DNA from: Variovorax sp. JS1663
GTDB taxonomy: Bacteria; Pseudomonadota; Gammaproteobacteria; Burkholderiales; Burkholderiaceae_C
NCBI RefSeq assembly: GCF_002157355.1
Contig: NZ_LYMK01000058.1
Span: 1 to 38,531, forward strand
Direction: 5' to 3'
Length of the DNA stretch: 38,531 nt
Each line of letters opens with the position of its first letter. Position 1 is the first letter of the stretch. The notes under the pieces are model-generated. The model ran no database searches and had not been told where the DNA came from. It worked only from the letters and a program-made list of their open reading frames with translations. The position numbers and the translations under genes are program-made. Below, one piece after another: positions 15,556 to 23,864 of this stretch.

Positions 15556-16671
15556 TCAGGCGAAGACGCCGGCGCTGTCTTGCATGCGTGACGATACCTC
15601 GCCGAGGTGGTGCAGCGTGTCACCGTAGACCATCTCGAGCTGGGTCAGCTTCCTGAAGTAGTGGCTGCCCGCGTACTCGTCCGTCACGCCGATGCCGCCG
15701 TGCAACTGCACCGACTGCTGCCCGACGAAGCGCATGGACACGCCCAGCTGGTACTTGGCACGGGCGATCGCCTGGCGGCGCTCGGCGGCCGGGGCATTGA
15801 GCTTGAGGGTGGCGTAGTAGCTCATCGAGCGGGCGAGTTCGAGCTGCATCTTCATGTCGGCCACGCGGTGGCGCAGGGCCTGGAAGCTGGCGATCGGCAC
15901 ACCGAACTGCTTTCGCGTGTTCAGGTACTCGATGGTGAGCGCAACCGTCCGGTCCATCGCACCCACGCCCTCGGCGCAGGCGGCGGCGATGCCGATGTCG
16001 ACCGCATGCTCGAGCGCAGGCGGACCGTCCTTGGCCACAAGGGTGGCCGCCGCCTTGTCGAACACGACTTCGGCCGCACGGCTGCCGTCCTGCATGCCGT
16101 AGCCGCGCGCCGCCACGCCGTCCTCGGAGCGCGGCACGAGGAAGAGGGCGATGCGGCCGTCCAGCTGCGCGGGCACGATGAAGGCATCGGCTTCGTCGCC
16201 GGCCGGCACCAGGCTCTTGGTGCCGCTCAGGCGCCAGCCGTCGCCGTCCTGGGCGGCCTGGGCCTCGCACACGTCGAGCCGGTAGCGCGCCTTGCGCTCC
16301 TGGTAGGCCAGCACCACCAGCGCCTGGCCGCCAGCGATGCGCGGCAGCCAGCTGTCGCGGGTGTCTTCGTCGGCATGGCCGGCGAGCACGGCGCCGGCGA
16401 TGAAGGATTGGGCCAGCGGCTCCAGCACGATGCCGCGGCCCAGTTCTTCCATGACCACCATGCCCTCGACCGGGCCCATGCCCAGGCCGCCCTCGTCCTC
16501 GGGGATGTAGAGGCCGCCCAGGCCCAATTCGGCCAGTTCGTCCCAGGCCTCGCGCGAGAAGCCGCCCGCCGCCTCGATGGCGCGGCGGCGCTCGAAGCCG
16601 TAGCCCTTCTCGACCCACTTGGCGACTGCGTCGCGAAGCTGCTGCTGGTCGTCGCTGAAATTGAAGTCCAT
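15556..16671 (-). CDS. Acyl-CoA dehydrogenase, PimD-like (small) subunit
   Basis: A 371-residue FAD flavoprotein of the acyl-CoA dehydrogenase family. It starts MDFNFSDDQQQLRDAV and has the N-terminal helical domain (EDEGGLGMGPVEGMVVMEELGRG), a middle beta domain and a C-terminal helical domain (EYLNTRKQFGVPIASFQALRH, VQLHGGIGVTDEY). It resembles PimD, the small subunit of pimeloyl-CoA dehydrogenase, and its partner gene resembles PimC. Where medium-chain enzymes have the catalytic YEG this one reads VYGD, so the usual glutamate is missing. It is transcribed with the PimC-like gene 25 bases upstream. The acyl substrate (dicarboxylic, long or steroid-like) cannot be told. Confidence 0.92.
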   Translation of the reverse strand: MDFNFSDDQQQLRDAVAKWVEKGYGFERRRAIEAAGGFSREAWDELAELGLGGLYIPEDEGGLGMGPVEGMVVMEELGRGIVLEPLAQSFIAGAVLAGHADEDTRDSWLPRIAGGQALVVLAYQERKARYRLDVCEAQAAQDGDGWRLSGTKSLVPAGDEADAFIVPAQLDGRIALFLVPRSEDGVAARGYGMQDGSRAAEVVFDKAAATLVAKDGPPALEHAVDIGIAAACAEGVGAMDRTVALTIEYLNTRKQFGVPIASFQALRHRVADMKMQLELARSMSYYATLKLNAPAAERRQAIARAKYQLGVSMRFVGQQSVQLHGGIGVTDEYAGSHYFRKLTQLEMVYGDTLHHLGEVSSRMQDSAGVFA

Positions 16672-16696
16672 CGTCTCTTCCTTCCTGCTGTGGCGC

Positions 16697-17878
16697 TCAA
16701 CCGAGGACGGTTTGAGCGACGATGTTGCGCTGCACTTCGTTGCTGCCGCCGTAGATGGTGGTCTTGCGCATGTTGAAGTAGGTGGTGGCGAGCGGCGCCA
16801 GTTCCGGATGGCCGCCGGGGTAGTCGCCCTGCCAGCCCGCGGCCATGGCCTCGCGGATCAGCGGGAGCGCGAAGGGGCCGCCTGCCAGCATCATGAGTTC
16901 GGAATAGCGCTGCTGGATCTCGCTGCCCTTGATCTTGAGCAGGCCGGCGATGTCGAGCGAGTTCTTGCCCGTGGTGGCTGCGGACAGCACGCGCAGCACG
17001 AGCATCTCGAGCGCGACCACGTCGACTTCCAGCTTGGCGATTTCGTCGCGGAAGCGCTGGTCCTCCCAGACGCCTTCGCGCCTGGCGATGCGCTTCAGGC
17101 GTTCCAGCTCGCGCTTGGCGCGGTTCACGTCGGCGATGTTGGTGCGCTCGTGGGACAGCAGGTGCTTGGCGTAGGTCCAGCCCTTGTTCTCCTCGCCGAT
17201 CAGGTTCTCGGCCGGTACCTCGACGTTGTCGAAGAAGACTTCGTTGACCTCGTGTCCACCGTCCATCAGCTTGATCGGACGCACGGTGACGCCGGGCGAC
17301 TTCATGTCGATCAGGAGGAAGCTGATGCCGGTCTGCGGCTTGCCTTCGTTGCTGGTGCGCACCAGGCAGAAGATCCACTCGCCGTACTGGCCGAGGGTGG
17401 TCCAGGTCTTCTGGCCATTGACGATGTATTTGTCGCCTCGGCGCTCGGCACGGGTCTTGAGCGAGGCCAGGTCGGAGCCCGAGCCGGGCTCGCTGTAGCC
17501 CTGGCTCCACCACACCTCGCCGCTGGCGATGCCGGGCAGGAAGCGCTTGTGCTGCTCGGCATTGCCGAAGGCCTGGATCACCGGCGCCACCATTACCGGG
17601 CCGAAGGGCACGATGCGCGGGGCTCCCGCCAGGGCGGTCTCTTCCTCGAACAGGTGCTTCTGCACGGCAGTCCAGCCAGGGCCGCCGAACTCGACCGGCC
17701 AACCGTAGCCGAGCCAGCCTTTCTTGCCGAGGATCTTGGCCCAGCGCTGCAGATCGTCGCGCGTGAGTTCCAGGGCGTTGTGGACCTTGTGGGAAATGTC
17801 CTGGGGGAGGTTGTCCTTGACCCAGGCGCGAATCTCTTCGCGGAACTTCTGTTCCTCGGGCGTGAAGCTCAAATCCAT
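16697..17878 (-). CDS. Acyl-CoA dehydrogenase, PimC-like (large) subunit
   Basis: A 393-residue acyl-CoA dehydrogenase-family protein. It starts MDLSFTPEEQKFREEIRAW, with GWPVEFGGPGW, WWSQGYSEPGSGSDLASL (flavin and substrate loop) and a C-terminus IYGGSNEVQRNIVAQTVLG. This is the pattern of PimC and other large subunits of two-gene dehydrogenases. The canonical glutamate (YEG in medium-chain enzymes) is glycine here. The ATG at 17878 is chosen because the family begins with MDLSFTPEE; the frame happens to stay open upstream through the antisense of purN, without conserved sequence. It is the first gene of a two-gene operon, diverging from purN over a 153-base gap with a strong palindrome. Confidence 0.93.
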   Translation of the reverse strand: MDLSFTPEEQKFREEIRAWVKDNLPQDISHKVHNALELTRDDLQRWAKILGKKGWLGYGWPVEFGGPGWTAVQKHLFEEETALAGAPRIVPFGPVMVAPVIQAFGNAEQHKRFLPGIASGEVWWSQGYSEPGSGSDLASLKTRAERRGDKYIVNGQKTWTTLGQYGEWIFCLVRTSNEGKPQTGISFLLIDMKSPGVTVRPIKLMDGGHEVNEVFFDNVEVPAENLIGEENKGWTYAKHLLSHERTNIADVNRAKRELERLKRIARREGVWEDQRFRDEIAKLEVDVVALEMLVLRVLSAATTGKNSLDIAGLLKIKGSEIQQRYSELMMLAGGPFALPLIREAMAAGWQGDYPGGHPELAPLATTYFNMRKTTIYGGSNEVQRNIVAQTVLG

Positions 17879-17951
17879 GCGTGCCTCGCTGCGTTGGTCG
17901 AGCGCCGCGGGGAGGGCGGCGCGTCCGTCTGTCGTCGAACGAAACAGTTTT

Positions 17952-17965
17952 AGCACGGTCGTGCT
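17952..17965. promoter_or_regulatory. Predicted operator (palindrome) of the acyl-CoA dehydrogenase operon
   Basis: AGCACGGTCGTGCT has perfect six-base arms and a GT centre, 74-87 bases before the dehydrogenase start. It sits in the only A+T-rich part of the divergent gap, just before TAAAAC on the minus strand, a possible -10. The form is typical of TetR-family operators that control acyl-CoA genes. No such regulator gene is nearby. Confidence 0.5.
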
Positions 17966-18031
17966 TGTTTGCGGTGTCCGCGCGGCGACAAAGCGGCTGG
18001 GTGGAAACGAGCACAGATAATCCCGCCTCCC

Positions 18032-18616
18032 ATGAAGAACATCGTGATCCTGATCTCCGGCGGCGGCTCCAACATGGCAGCCATCGTGCGGGCCGCCGAG
18101 CGCGAGCGGTGGGCCCGGCGCTTCGGTGCGCGGGTGGCCGCGGTGATCAGCAACAAGGTGGATGCTGCGGGTCTGGGGTTCGCGCAGGGGCAGGGCATCG
18201 CGACGGCGGTGGTGCCGCACCAGGACTATCCCAGCCGCGAGGCGTTCGATGCGGCGCTGGCGGAGGTGGTCGATGCGCATGCGCCGGCGCTGGTGGTGCT
18301 CGCGGGCTTCATGCGCATCCTCACGCCCGGTTTCGTTGCGCGCTATCAGGGGCGGCTGCTCAACATCCACCCCTCGCTGCTGCCGGCCTTTCCGGGGCTT
18401 CATACCCATCGGCGGGCGATCGAGGCGGGCTGCCGGGTGGCCGGGGTCACGGTGCACCAGGTGACGGCCGAGCTCGACCACGGGCCGATCCTCGCACAGG
18501 CTGCAGTGCCGGTGCTGCCGGACGACACGCCCGAAGCACTGGCCGCGCGCGTGCTGGCGCAGGAGCACAGGGTTTACCCGCAAGCTATTGCAAACTGGCT
18601 GAATGAAACAAAATGA
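18032..18616 (+). CDS. purN: Phosphoribosylglycinamide formyltransferase (GAR transformylase N)
   Basis: A 194-residue cytosolic enzyme of purine synthesis that transfers the formyl group of 10-formyltetrahydrofolate to GAR. It begins MKNIVILISGGGSNM, the phosphate-binding start of the family. The catalytic residues N111 and H113 (NIHPSLLP) and D149 (HQVTAELDHGPIL) match N106, H108 and D144 of E. coli PurN. An in-frame ATG 63 bases upstream was rejected because the added residues are not family-like. The gene is monocistronic or transcribed with the small lipoprotein gene that follows. Confidence 0.98.
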   Translation: MKNIVILISGGGSNMAAIVRAAERERWARRFGARVAAVISNKVDAAGLGFAQGQGIATAVVPHQDYPSREAFDAALAEVVDAHAPALVVLAGFMRILTPGFVARYQGRLLNIHPSLLPAFPGLHTHRRAIEAGCRVAGVTVHQVTAELDHGPILAQAAVPVLPDDTPEALAARVLAQEHRVYPQAIANWLNETK

Positions 18617-18647
18617 CACAATTCGCTTTTTTTTGCAAGGATTGCCA

Positions 18648-18992
18648 GTGACTTTCCCCCGTTGGTTTGCGCCTGTGACGATGGCCGCTGCGTTGCTCCT
18701 CGGATGCGCTTCACCTGCGCCGACACCCGCTCCGGCCCCGGCGCCCGCGCCGACGCCTGCTGCGGCTGCTCCCGCACCCGAGCCGGGGCCGAGCTGCGAG
18801 GCAGACAAGGCGAAATTCGCGGTCGGCCAAGTCGCCGCGCCGCAATTGGAAGCTGCGGCGCGCGCGCGGGCCGGCGCGCTGAGCGTGCGCACGCTCAAGC
18901 CGAATCAGGCGATCACGCTCGAATTCAATGCCGGCCGGCTCAATCTCGTGGTCGACGCGCGCAACCGCGTGACGGGCGCGCGCTGCGGCTGA
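18648..18992 (+). CDS. Small lipoprotein of the peptidase inhibitor I78 type
   Basis: A 114-residue predicted lipoprotein. With the GTG at 18648, preceded by AAGGA six to ten bases upstream, it begins VTFPRWFAPVTMAAALLLGC, a short signal peptide with lipobox LLGC at C20. An in-frame ATG at 18603 inside the purN end would spoil the signal and place an eight-T run within the coding sequence. A Pro-Ala-Thr linker (about residues 22-43) follows, then a compact domain CEADKAKFAVGQ ... NQAITLEFNAGRLNLVVDARNRVTGARCG. This is the I78 (Aspergillus elastase inhibitor-like) pattern with its two end cysteines. Protease inhibition is a family inference; target unknown. Confidence 0.8.
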   Translation: MTFPRWFAPVTMAAALLLGCASPAPTPAPAPAPAPTPAAAAPAPEPGPSCEADKAKFAVGQVAAPQLEAAARARAGALSVRTLKPNQAITLEFNAGRLNLVVDARNRVTGARCG

Positions 18993-19026
18993 GGGGCGGC
19001 AGGGTGGCCCTTCCCGTCCGCTTCTT

Positions 19027-19272
19027 CTAGCCGATCCGGACGAAACGTGGCCGTGGCTCTCCATCGATCTCCACGGTTTCGCCGAACATCGCGGCCGGCC
19101 GCACCCAGAGGCCGCGCGCACCGTACAGCGCCCGGTAGAGCGTCATCGGCTCCAGGGTCTCGCTGTGGCGCACGGTGCCCAGCACTTCGTATTCGCCGCC
19201 TTTGTAGTGGCGGTAGCGGCCGGGAGGGGTTTCGATCAGGGGTGGCAGGTCGTCGTCGGTCAGCTTGGTCAT
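19027..19272 (-). CDS. DUF1653 domain protein
   Basis: An 81-residue cytosolic protein whose core (PPGRYRHYKGGEYEVLGTVRHSETLEPMTLYRALYGARGLWVRP) is the DUF1653 signature. The family is small, widespread and of unknown function. The ATG at 19272 gives the normal length. It diverges from the M48 peptidase gene, with only 24 bases between the two start codons, so the promoters must overlap the opposing 5' ends. Confidence 0.93.
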   Translation of the reverse strand: MTKLTDDDLPPLIETPPGRYRHYKGGEYEVLGTVRHSETLEPMTLYRALYGARGLWVRPAAMFGETVEIDGEPRPRFVRIG

Positions 19273-19296
19273 GGTTTCAGGTTGCCTGAGGTCGGA

Positions 19297-21153
19297 ATGG
19301 ATCGCGCCGATTTTGTTCACCTCGTGCGCCTGAGCGAGCAGGCCAGCGCGGATGACAGCGATGCCTATCGCCGCAGTGTGGCTGCGTTCGCGGCGCTGGG
19401 CTACCTCTGGGTACTTGCCTGCCTGGGCCTCGCGATCGGCATCATTGCCTGGGTGCTGGCCTCGCTGGGGCAGGGGCGCTTGAGCTTCTCGCGCGGGTGG
19501 CTGTTGCTGTTCGCGCTCGGCCTGCTGTGGGCGACGCTGCGCGCCCTGTGGGTGCGGCTGGACGAGCCCGAGGGCGTCCGGTTGGCGCGCGAGGATGCGC
19601 CGACGCTCTTCGAGGGGCTGGATCGCCTCCGCGCGAAGATCGACGGGCCGCCTGTGCACCATGTCTACCTTGACGGCGAGTTCAACGCGAGCATTCGCCA
19701 ACTGCCGCGCTTCGGCCTGTTCGGCGGCGCAGTCAACTACCTGAGCGTGGGGCTGCCGCTGCTGATGGCGCTGGACCGTCGCCGGCTGCTGTCGGTGCTC
19801 GCCCACGAATACGGGCACCTGCGCGGCAACCACGGCAGGCTGAGTGCCTGGATTTACCGCACGCGGCTGTCCTGGCTCAAGCTCGACGCCAGCCTGCAGA
19901 ACGACAGCGGTGTCATGGCGATCGTTTCGCAGGCCTTCTTCCGCTGGTATTTCCCGCGCTTCGCCGCCAGGACCTTCGCGCTCGCGCGTCAGGACGAATA
20001 CGAGGCCGATCGCGTCTCGGCCCGCCTGGTCGGATCTCGGGTGGCGGCCGCGGCGCTGACCGAGATCGCGGTCAAGAGCAACTGGTACGCGAACGCCTTC
20101 TGGTCGGCGCACTGGGCACGCGCAGCCGACGAAGCCCTGCCGGCCGGCCCCTTTGTGGCCATGCAGGCACAACTGATCGCACCTGTACCGGCAGAGCCGG
20201 CCCGCGAGGCGCTGCGTGCGGCGCTGCGGCGCCTGAGCGATGTCGACGACACCCATCCCGTGCTGCGCGACCGCCTCGAGGCGCTTGACGAGAAGCCGGA
20301 ACTGCCGGCCTGGTCGGCCAAGTCGGCGCTTGGCATGCTGGCCGACAAGGCGCGCTGGATTGCGCACTTCGACGCCGAGTGGCGCCGCGCCCATGCCGGC
20401 GATTGGAAGGAGCACCATGCTTACCTCGGCCGTGTGCGCGAGCGGGCTGCTGCCCTGGCCGCCAGCGCCGGACGGAACAATGCCGACGAGATTGTCGAAT
20501 GGGCTGATTGCGAGCGCCGCCTTCAGGCTGGCGCCGACGTGCGAAGGCACTACGAGCGTGCCTTGCAGATCACGCCCGACCACGCCGGCGCGCTGCGGGG
20601 CCTGGCGCAGACGCTGCCGGCGAAGGACCGTGCAGCCCGCTTGGCGGTGCTGGAGCGCTTGTTCGACTCCAGCGCGGCGAGCCGCTGGTGGGCTGCGAAG
20701 AATGCGGTCGCGCTGCTCGAGGACACTGATACCGGGGCGCACGACGAGCTGGCCCTCAAACGCTGGCGGGAACGCTTCAAGAGCGCGGAAGAGGCGGAAC
20801 AGCGGGCCTGGGAGGAGATCACCGGCACGCCTTTCTTCAGCCAGATCGCCCGCCATGACCTCAGCGACTTCGAGTTGGGCGAACTGCGGGCGGACCTGGT
20901 GCGCTGCAGCGCCGCCGCGCGCGCCTGGCTGGTGCGCAAAAGCCTGCGCGAATTTCCCTGGCGGCGCGCCTACGTGCTGTTCCTGGAGCTGCCCGGCCTG
21001 TCCGACGAGGAGCGCTGGCAGCTGTGTCGCGAGCTGGAGCAGACGCTCAGTCTGCCGGGCGCAGCGCTGGTCCTGTGGGCTGGATATTCGCCCACACTCG
21101 CGGAAATCGAGCAGCAGGCCTTCGCGCCGGTCTGGGCGCGCATTGCCGGCTGA
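19297..21153 (+). CDS. Membrane-anchored M48-family zinc metallopeptidase with long C-terminal region
   Basis: A 618-residue protein. Two N-terminal transmembrane helices lie at about residues 32-57 and 68-86. The peptidase domain follows, with the zinc motif HEYGH (170-174) and the third ligand in EYEAD (234-238), as in HtpX/Ste24-like enzymes. From about residue 290 the protein continues for over 300 helical residues with a TPR-like stretch (ADVRRHYERALQITPDHAGALRGLAQTL), perhaps a partner-binding arm. It is far longer than HtpX. The start MDRADFVHLVRLSEQAS at 19297 avoids an upstream extension over the DUF1653 gene. The stop lies 13 bases before the methyltransferase start. A membrane quality-control role is likely from the family; its client is not known. 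Confidence 0.88.
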   Translation: MDRADFVHLVRLSEQASADDSDAYRRSVAAFAALGYLWVLACLGLAIGIIAWVLASLGQGRLSFSRGWLLLFALGLLWATLRALWVRLDEPEGVRLAREDAPTLFEGLDRLRAKIDGPPVHHVYLDGEFNASIRQLPRFGLFGGAVNYLSVGLPLLMALDRRRLLSVLAHEYGHLRGNHGRLSAWIYRTRLSWLKLDASLQNDSGVMAIVSQAFFRWYFPRFAARTFALARQDEYEADRVSARLVGSRVAAAALTEIAVKSNWYANAFWSAHWARAADEALPAGPFVAMQAQLIAPVPAEPAREALRAALRRLSDVDDTHPVLRDRLEALDEKPELPAWSAKSALGMLADKARWIAHFDAEWRRAHAGDWKEHHAYLGRVRERAAALAASAGRNNADEIVEWADCERRLQAGADVRRHYERALQITPDHAGALRGLAQTLPAKDRAARLAVLERLFDSSAASRWWAAKNAVALLEDTDTGAHDELALKRWRERFKSAEEAEQRAWEEITGTPFFSQIARHDLSDFELGELRADLVRCSAAARAWLVRKSLREFPWRRAYVLFLELPGLSDEERWQLCRELEQTLSLPGAALVLWAGYSPTLAEIEQQAFAPVWARIAG

Positions 21154-21166
21154 GACAATCGGGGGC

Positions 21167-22438
21167 ATGCACCCCCGAGCCCTTCTCGAGGCCTGCGCCG
21201 AACTGGTCGGCCTGGCCCTGAAATTCGATCATCCCGCCGACCAGGTCGTCTCCCGCTACTTCCGCGAGCACCGCGCGCTGGGACCCCGCGAGCGTGCCAC
21301 CCTGGCCGAGACGGTCTATACGGTGCTGCGCAAGAAGCTGCTGTTCGACCACTTCGCGCCATCGGGCAGCGGGCCGAAGGAGCGGCGCATGGCCATCCTT
21401 GGCTTCCACGGGCCGCGCGATTTCCTGAAAAGTGCCTTGAGCGAAGTCGAGAAACGCTGGCTCGATCAGTGCGATGCCGTTCGCCCGGACGACCTGCTCG
21501 ACCGGCATCGCCACAATCTGCCGGAGTGGCTGGTCGCGCCGCTCAAGGCGCAACTGGGCAACGAGTTCCCGGCGCTGGCGGAGAGCCTGCAGCAGCCCGC
21601 CCCCCTGGACCTGCGGGTCAACGCCCTGACCGACAAGCGTGCCGATGTCCAGAAGGAACTGGGCCTGGCCGGCATCCAGGCGGTGGCCACGCCTTTTTCG
21701 CCCTGGGGGCTGCGCATCGAGGGCAAGCCGGCGCTGACCAAGCTGGATGCCTTCGCCCGCGGCGCGGTCGAGGTGCAGGACGAAGGCTCCCAACTGCTGG
21801 CCCTGCTGCTCGATGCCAAGCGCGGCGAGATGGTGGTGGACTTCTGCGCCGGCGCGGGCGGCAAGACGCTCGCCATCGGCGCCACCATGCGGAGCACCGG
21901 TCGGCTCTACGCTTTCGACACCTCGGCGCATCGGCTCGATGCGCTCAAGCCGCGGCTGGCGCGCAGCAAGCTCTCGAACGTGCATCCGGCAGCCATCGCG
22001 CACGAGCGCGACGAGCGCATCAAGCGCCTGGCCGGCAAGATCGACCGGGTGCTGGTGGACGCGCCCTGCTCGGGGCTGGGCACGCTGCGGCGCAATCCGG
22101 ACCTCAAGTGGCGGCAGAACCCCGCGGCCATCGAGGAACTGAAGGCCAAGCAGGCCGCCATCCTGCAGAGCGCAGCGCGACTGGTGAAGCCCGGCGGGCG
22201 GCTGGTCTATGCCACCTGCAGCGTGCTGCCGGAGGAGAACGAGGCCATCGCCGAAGCTTTCGGCGCTGCGCACCCGGATTTCGCAGTGCGGGACGTGGTG
22301 CCGCTGCTGCACGGCCTGAAGGTGCCCGATGCCGGAAGGCTGGGCGCCGGCGGGGACGAAAGCGTGCGCTATCTCCGGTTGTGGCCACATCGCCACGCCA
22401 CCGACGGGTTTTTCGCCGCTGTGTGGCAACGGAAATAG
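21167..22438 (+). CDS. RsmB/NOP-family RNA (cytosine-5) methyltransferase
   Basis: A 423-residue cytosolic SAM-dependent methyltransferase. The helical N-terminal part (about 1-140) is followed by the Rossmann core: FCAGAGGKT (227-234) for SAM, DAPCSGLGTLRRNPDLKW with C301, and YATCSVLPEENE with C351. C351 and C301 are the paired cysteines for covalent catalysis and product release in m5C enzymes. Length is close to RsmB (429), but it may instead be one of the paralogues, so no symbol is given. The likely substrate is 16S rRNA. It begins 13 bases after the M48 gene, so the two are probably cotranscribed. Confidence 0.92.
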   Translation: MHPRALLEACAELVGLALKFDHPADQVVSRYFREHRALGPRERATLAETVYTVLRKKLLFDHFAPSGSGPKERRMAILGFHGPRDFLKSALSEVEKRWLDQCDAVRPDDLLDRHRHNLPEWLVAPLKAQLGNEFPALAESLQQPAPLDLRVNALTDKRADVQKELGLAGIQAVATPFSPWGLRIEGKPALTKLDAFARGAVEVQDEGSQLLALLLDAKRGEMVVDFCAGAGGKTLAIGATMRSTGRLYAFDTSAHRLDALKPRLARSKLSNVHPAAIAHERDERIKRLAGKIDRVLVDAPCSGLGTLRRNPDLKWRQNPAAIEELKAKQAAILQSAARLVKPGGRLVYATCSVLPEENEAIAEAFGAAHPDFAVRDVVPLLHGLKVPDAGRLGAGGDESVRYLRLWPHRHATDGFFAAVWQRK

Positions 22439-22450
22439 GGCGAAACCCTC

Positions 22451-22497
22451 AAAGAGGGGCGATGACTCGTTTTCTCCCAAGGATTTAGCCCCTTTTT
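22451..22497 (+). terminator. Possible stem-loop after the methyltransferase gene
   Basis: AAAGAGGGGC (22451-22460) pairs with GCCCCTTTTT (22488-22497) with one G:U pair around a 27-base loop; the right arm ends in a T5 run. It could terminate the methyltransferase transcript. The A+T-rich TTTAAAATT at 22510-22518 just after it may be the -10 area of the desaturase promoter. Confidence 0.4.
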
Positions 22498-22569
22498 GAG
22501 AGGTCACCCTTTAAAATTGGCGGTTACCTGAAGGCTGCACCTTCGTGCGGCCATGGAGTACCGAACTCA

Positions 22570-23784
22570 ATGTTTTTCCCTGACTCTGCCATCCTGAACG
22601 CGGCCGTCGACTGGCTTGCGAACGGCTTGTGGGACCTCACGTGGTGGCAGATCGCGCTGTACACGCTGGTCACGACCCACATCACCATCGTCGCGGTCAC
22701 CGTGTTCCTGCATCGCACGCAGGCCCATCGCGCGATGGATCTGCACGGGATCCCCTCGCATTTCTTCCGCTTCTGGCTCTGGATCGGCACCGGCATGGTG
22801 ACGCGCGAGTGGGTGGCCATCCACCGCAAGCACCACGCCAAGTGCGAGACCGAGGACGACCCCCACAGCCCGCAGACGCGCGGCATCGACACCGTCATGT
22901 GGCGCGGCTCCGAACTCTATCGCACAGAGGCAAAGAACAAGGAAACCATCGCCAAGTTCAGCCACGGCACGCCGAACGACTGGATGGAGAACAACGTCTA
23001 CAGCCGTTTCGGCTGGCAGGGCGTGGGCCTCATGCTGATCCTGGACCTGGCGCTGTTCGGTGCGGTGGGTGCCACCGTGTGGGCGGTGCAGATGGTGTGG
23101 ATTCCGTTCTGGGCGGCGGGCGTCGTGAACGGCCTGGGCCACTACTGGGGCTACCGCAACTTCGAGGCGGCGGATGCCAGCACCAATCTGTCGCCCTGGG
23201 GCATCATCATCGGCGGCGAAGAGCTGCACAACAACCACCACACCTATCCGACCTCAGCCAAGTTCTCGGTCAAGAAGTACGAATTCGACATCGGCTGGGT
23301 CTACATCAGCCTGATGCAGAAGATCGGCTGGGCCAAGGTCAAGAAGCTGCCGCCGAGGCTGTTGATGGGCGATGTCCGTCCGGTGGCGGACGAGAAGACG
23401 CTCGAGGCCCTTATCGCCAACCGTTACGAGGTGATGGCCCGCTATGCGCGCGAGATGCGTCGCGCCACCCAGCAGGAGCTGGCGCAGCTCAAGGAAAAGG
23501 GTGCTGACCTCTCCGCGCTGAAGGTGGCCAAGCGTTGGCTGCACCGCGACGACGACAAGGTCCCGGCCACCGCCCGCTCGAACCTGGTGCAGGCCCGTGC
23601 GGCCCACCCGGTGCTCGACAAGATGGTGACCATGCGCGAGGAGCTGCGCCAGATGTGGCTCAACACCTCGCAGTCGCGCGAGCAGTTGGCCGCCGACTTG
23701 GCCGCCTGGTGCCACCGTGCAGAGGCCAGCGGCATCGCCGGCCTGCGTGATTTCTCGACCCGGTTGCGCGCGGCTCGCGCCTGA
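22570..23784 (+). CDS. Membrane fatty acid desaturase (acyl-lipid/acyl-CoA delta-9 type)
   Basis: A 404-residue integral membrane di-iron desaturase that introduces a double bond into saturated acyl chains. The three histidine boxes are HRTQAH (48-53), HRKHH (85-89) and HNNHH (220-224), with the additional H191 in NGLGHYWGY. Hydrophobic segments flank them at about 25-47, 65-77, 150-172 and 176-190. The last 120 residues are charged and helical (ATQQELAQLKEKGADLSALKVAKRWL), longer than in typical DesA and of unknown role. The gene has its own 131-base upstream region and a strong terminator, so it is a single transcription unit. Cold or membrane-fluidity control would be expected but is not visible. 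Confidence 0.93.
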   Translation: MFFPDSAILNAAVDWLANGLWDLTWWQIALYTLVTTHITIVAVTVFLHRTQAHRAMDLHGIPSHFFRFWLWIGTGMVTREWVAIHRKHHAKCETEDDPHSPQTRGIDTVMWRGSELYRTEAKNKETIAKFSHGTPNDWMENNVYSRFGWQGVGLMLILDLALFGAVGATVWAVQMVWIPFWAAGVVNGLGHYWGYRNFEAADASTNLSPWGIIIGGEELHNNHHTYPTSAKFSVKKYEFDIGWVYISLMQKIGWAKVKKLPPRLLMGDVRPVADEKTLEALIANRYEVMARYAREMRRATQQELAQLKEKGADLSALKVAKRWLHRDDDKVPATARSNLVQARAAHPVLDKMVTMREELRQMWLNTSQSREQLAADLAAWCHRAEASGIAGLRDFSTRLRAARA

Positions 23785-23807
23785 ACGGCAATTCGAGCTT
23801 TCAAGAT

Positions 23808-23837
23808 AAAAAAGCCGGCCTGCGGGCCGGCTTTTTT
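23808..23837. terminator. Bidirectional intrinsic terminator (desaturase)
   Basis: AAGCCGGCC-TGCG-GGCCGGCTT is a perfect stem with A-run before and T-run after, 23 bases beyond the desaturase stop. It works on paper in both directions. Confidence 0.92.
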
Positions 23838-23864
23838 ATGGCCTCAGGCGACTGAAAAGGCAAT

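Noticed and set aside
16697..18898. Acyl-CoA dehydrogenase frame extended to 733 codons
   Set aside because: The extension runs antisense to purN and the I78-type gene and has no conserved sequence. The family N-terminus is at 17878.
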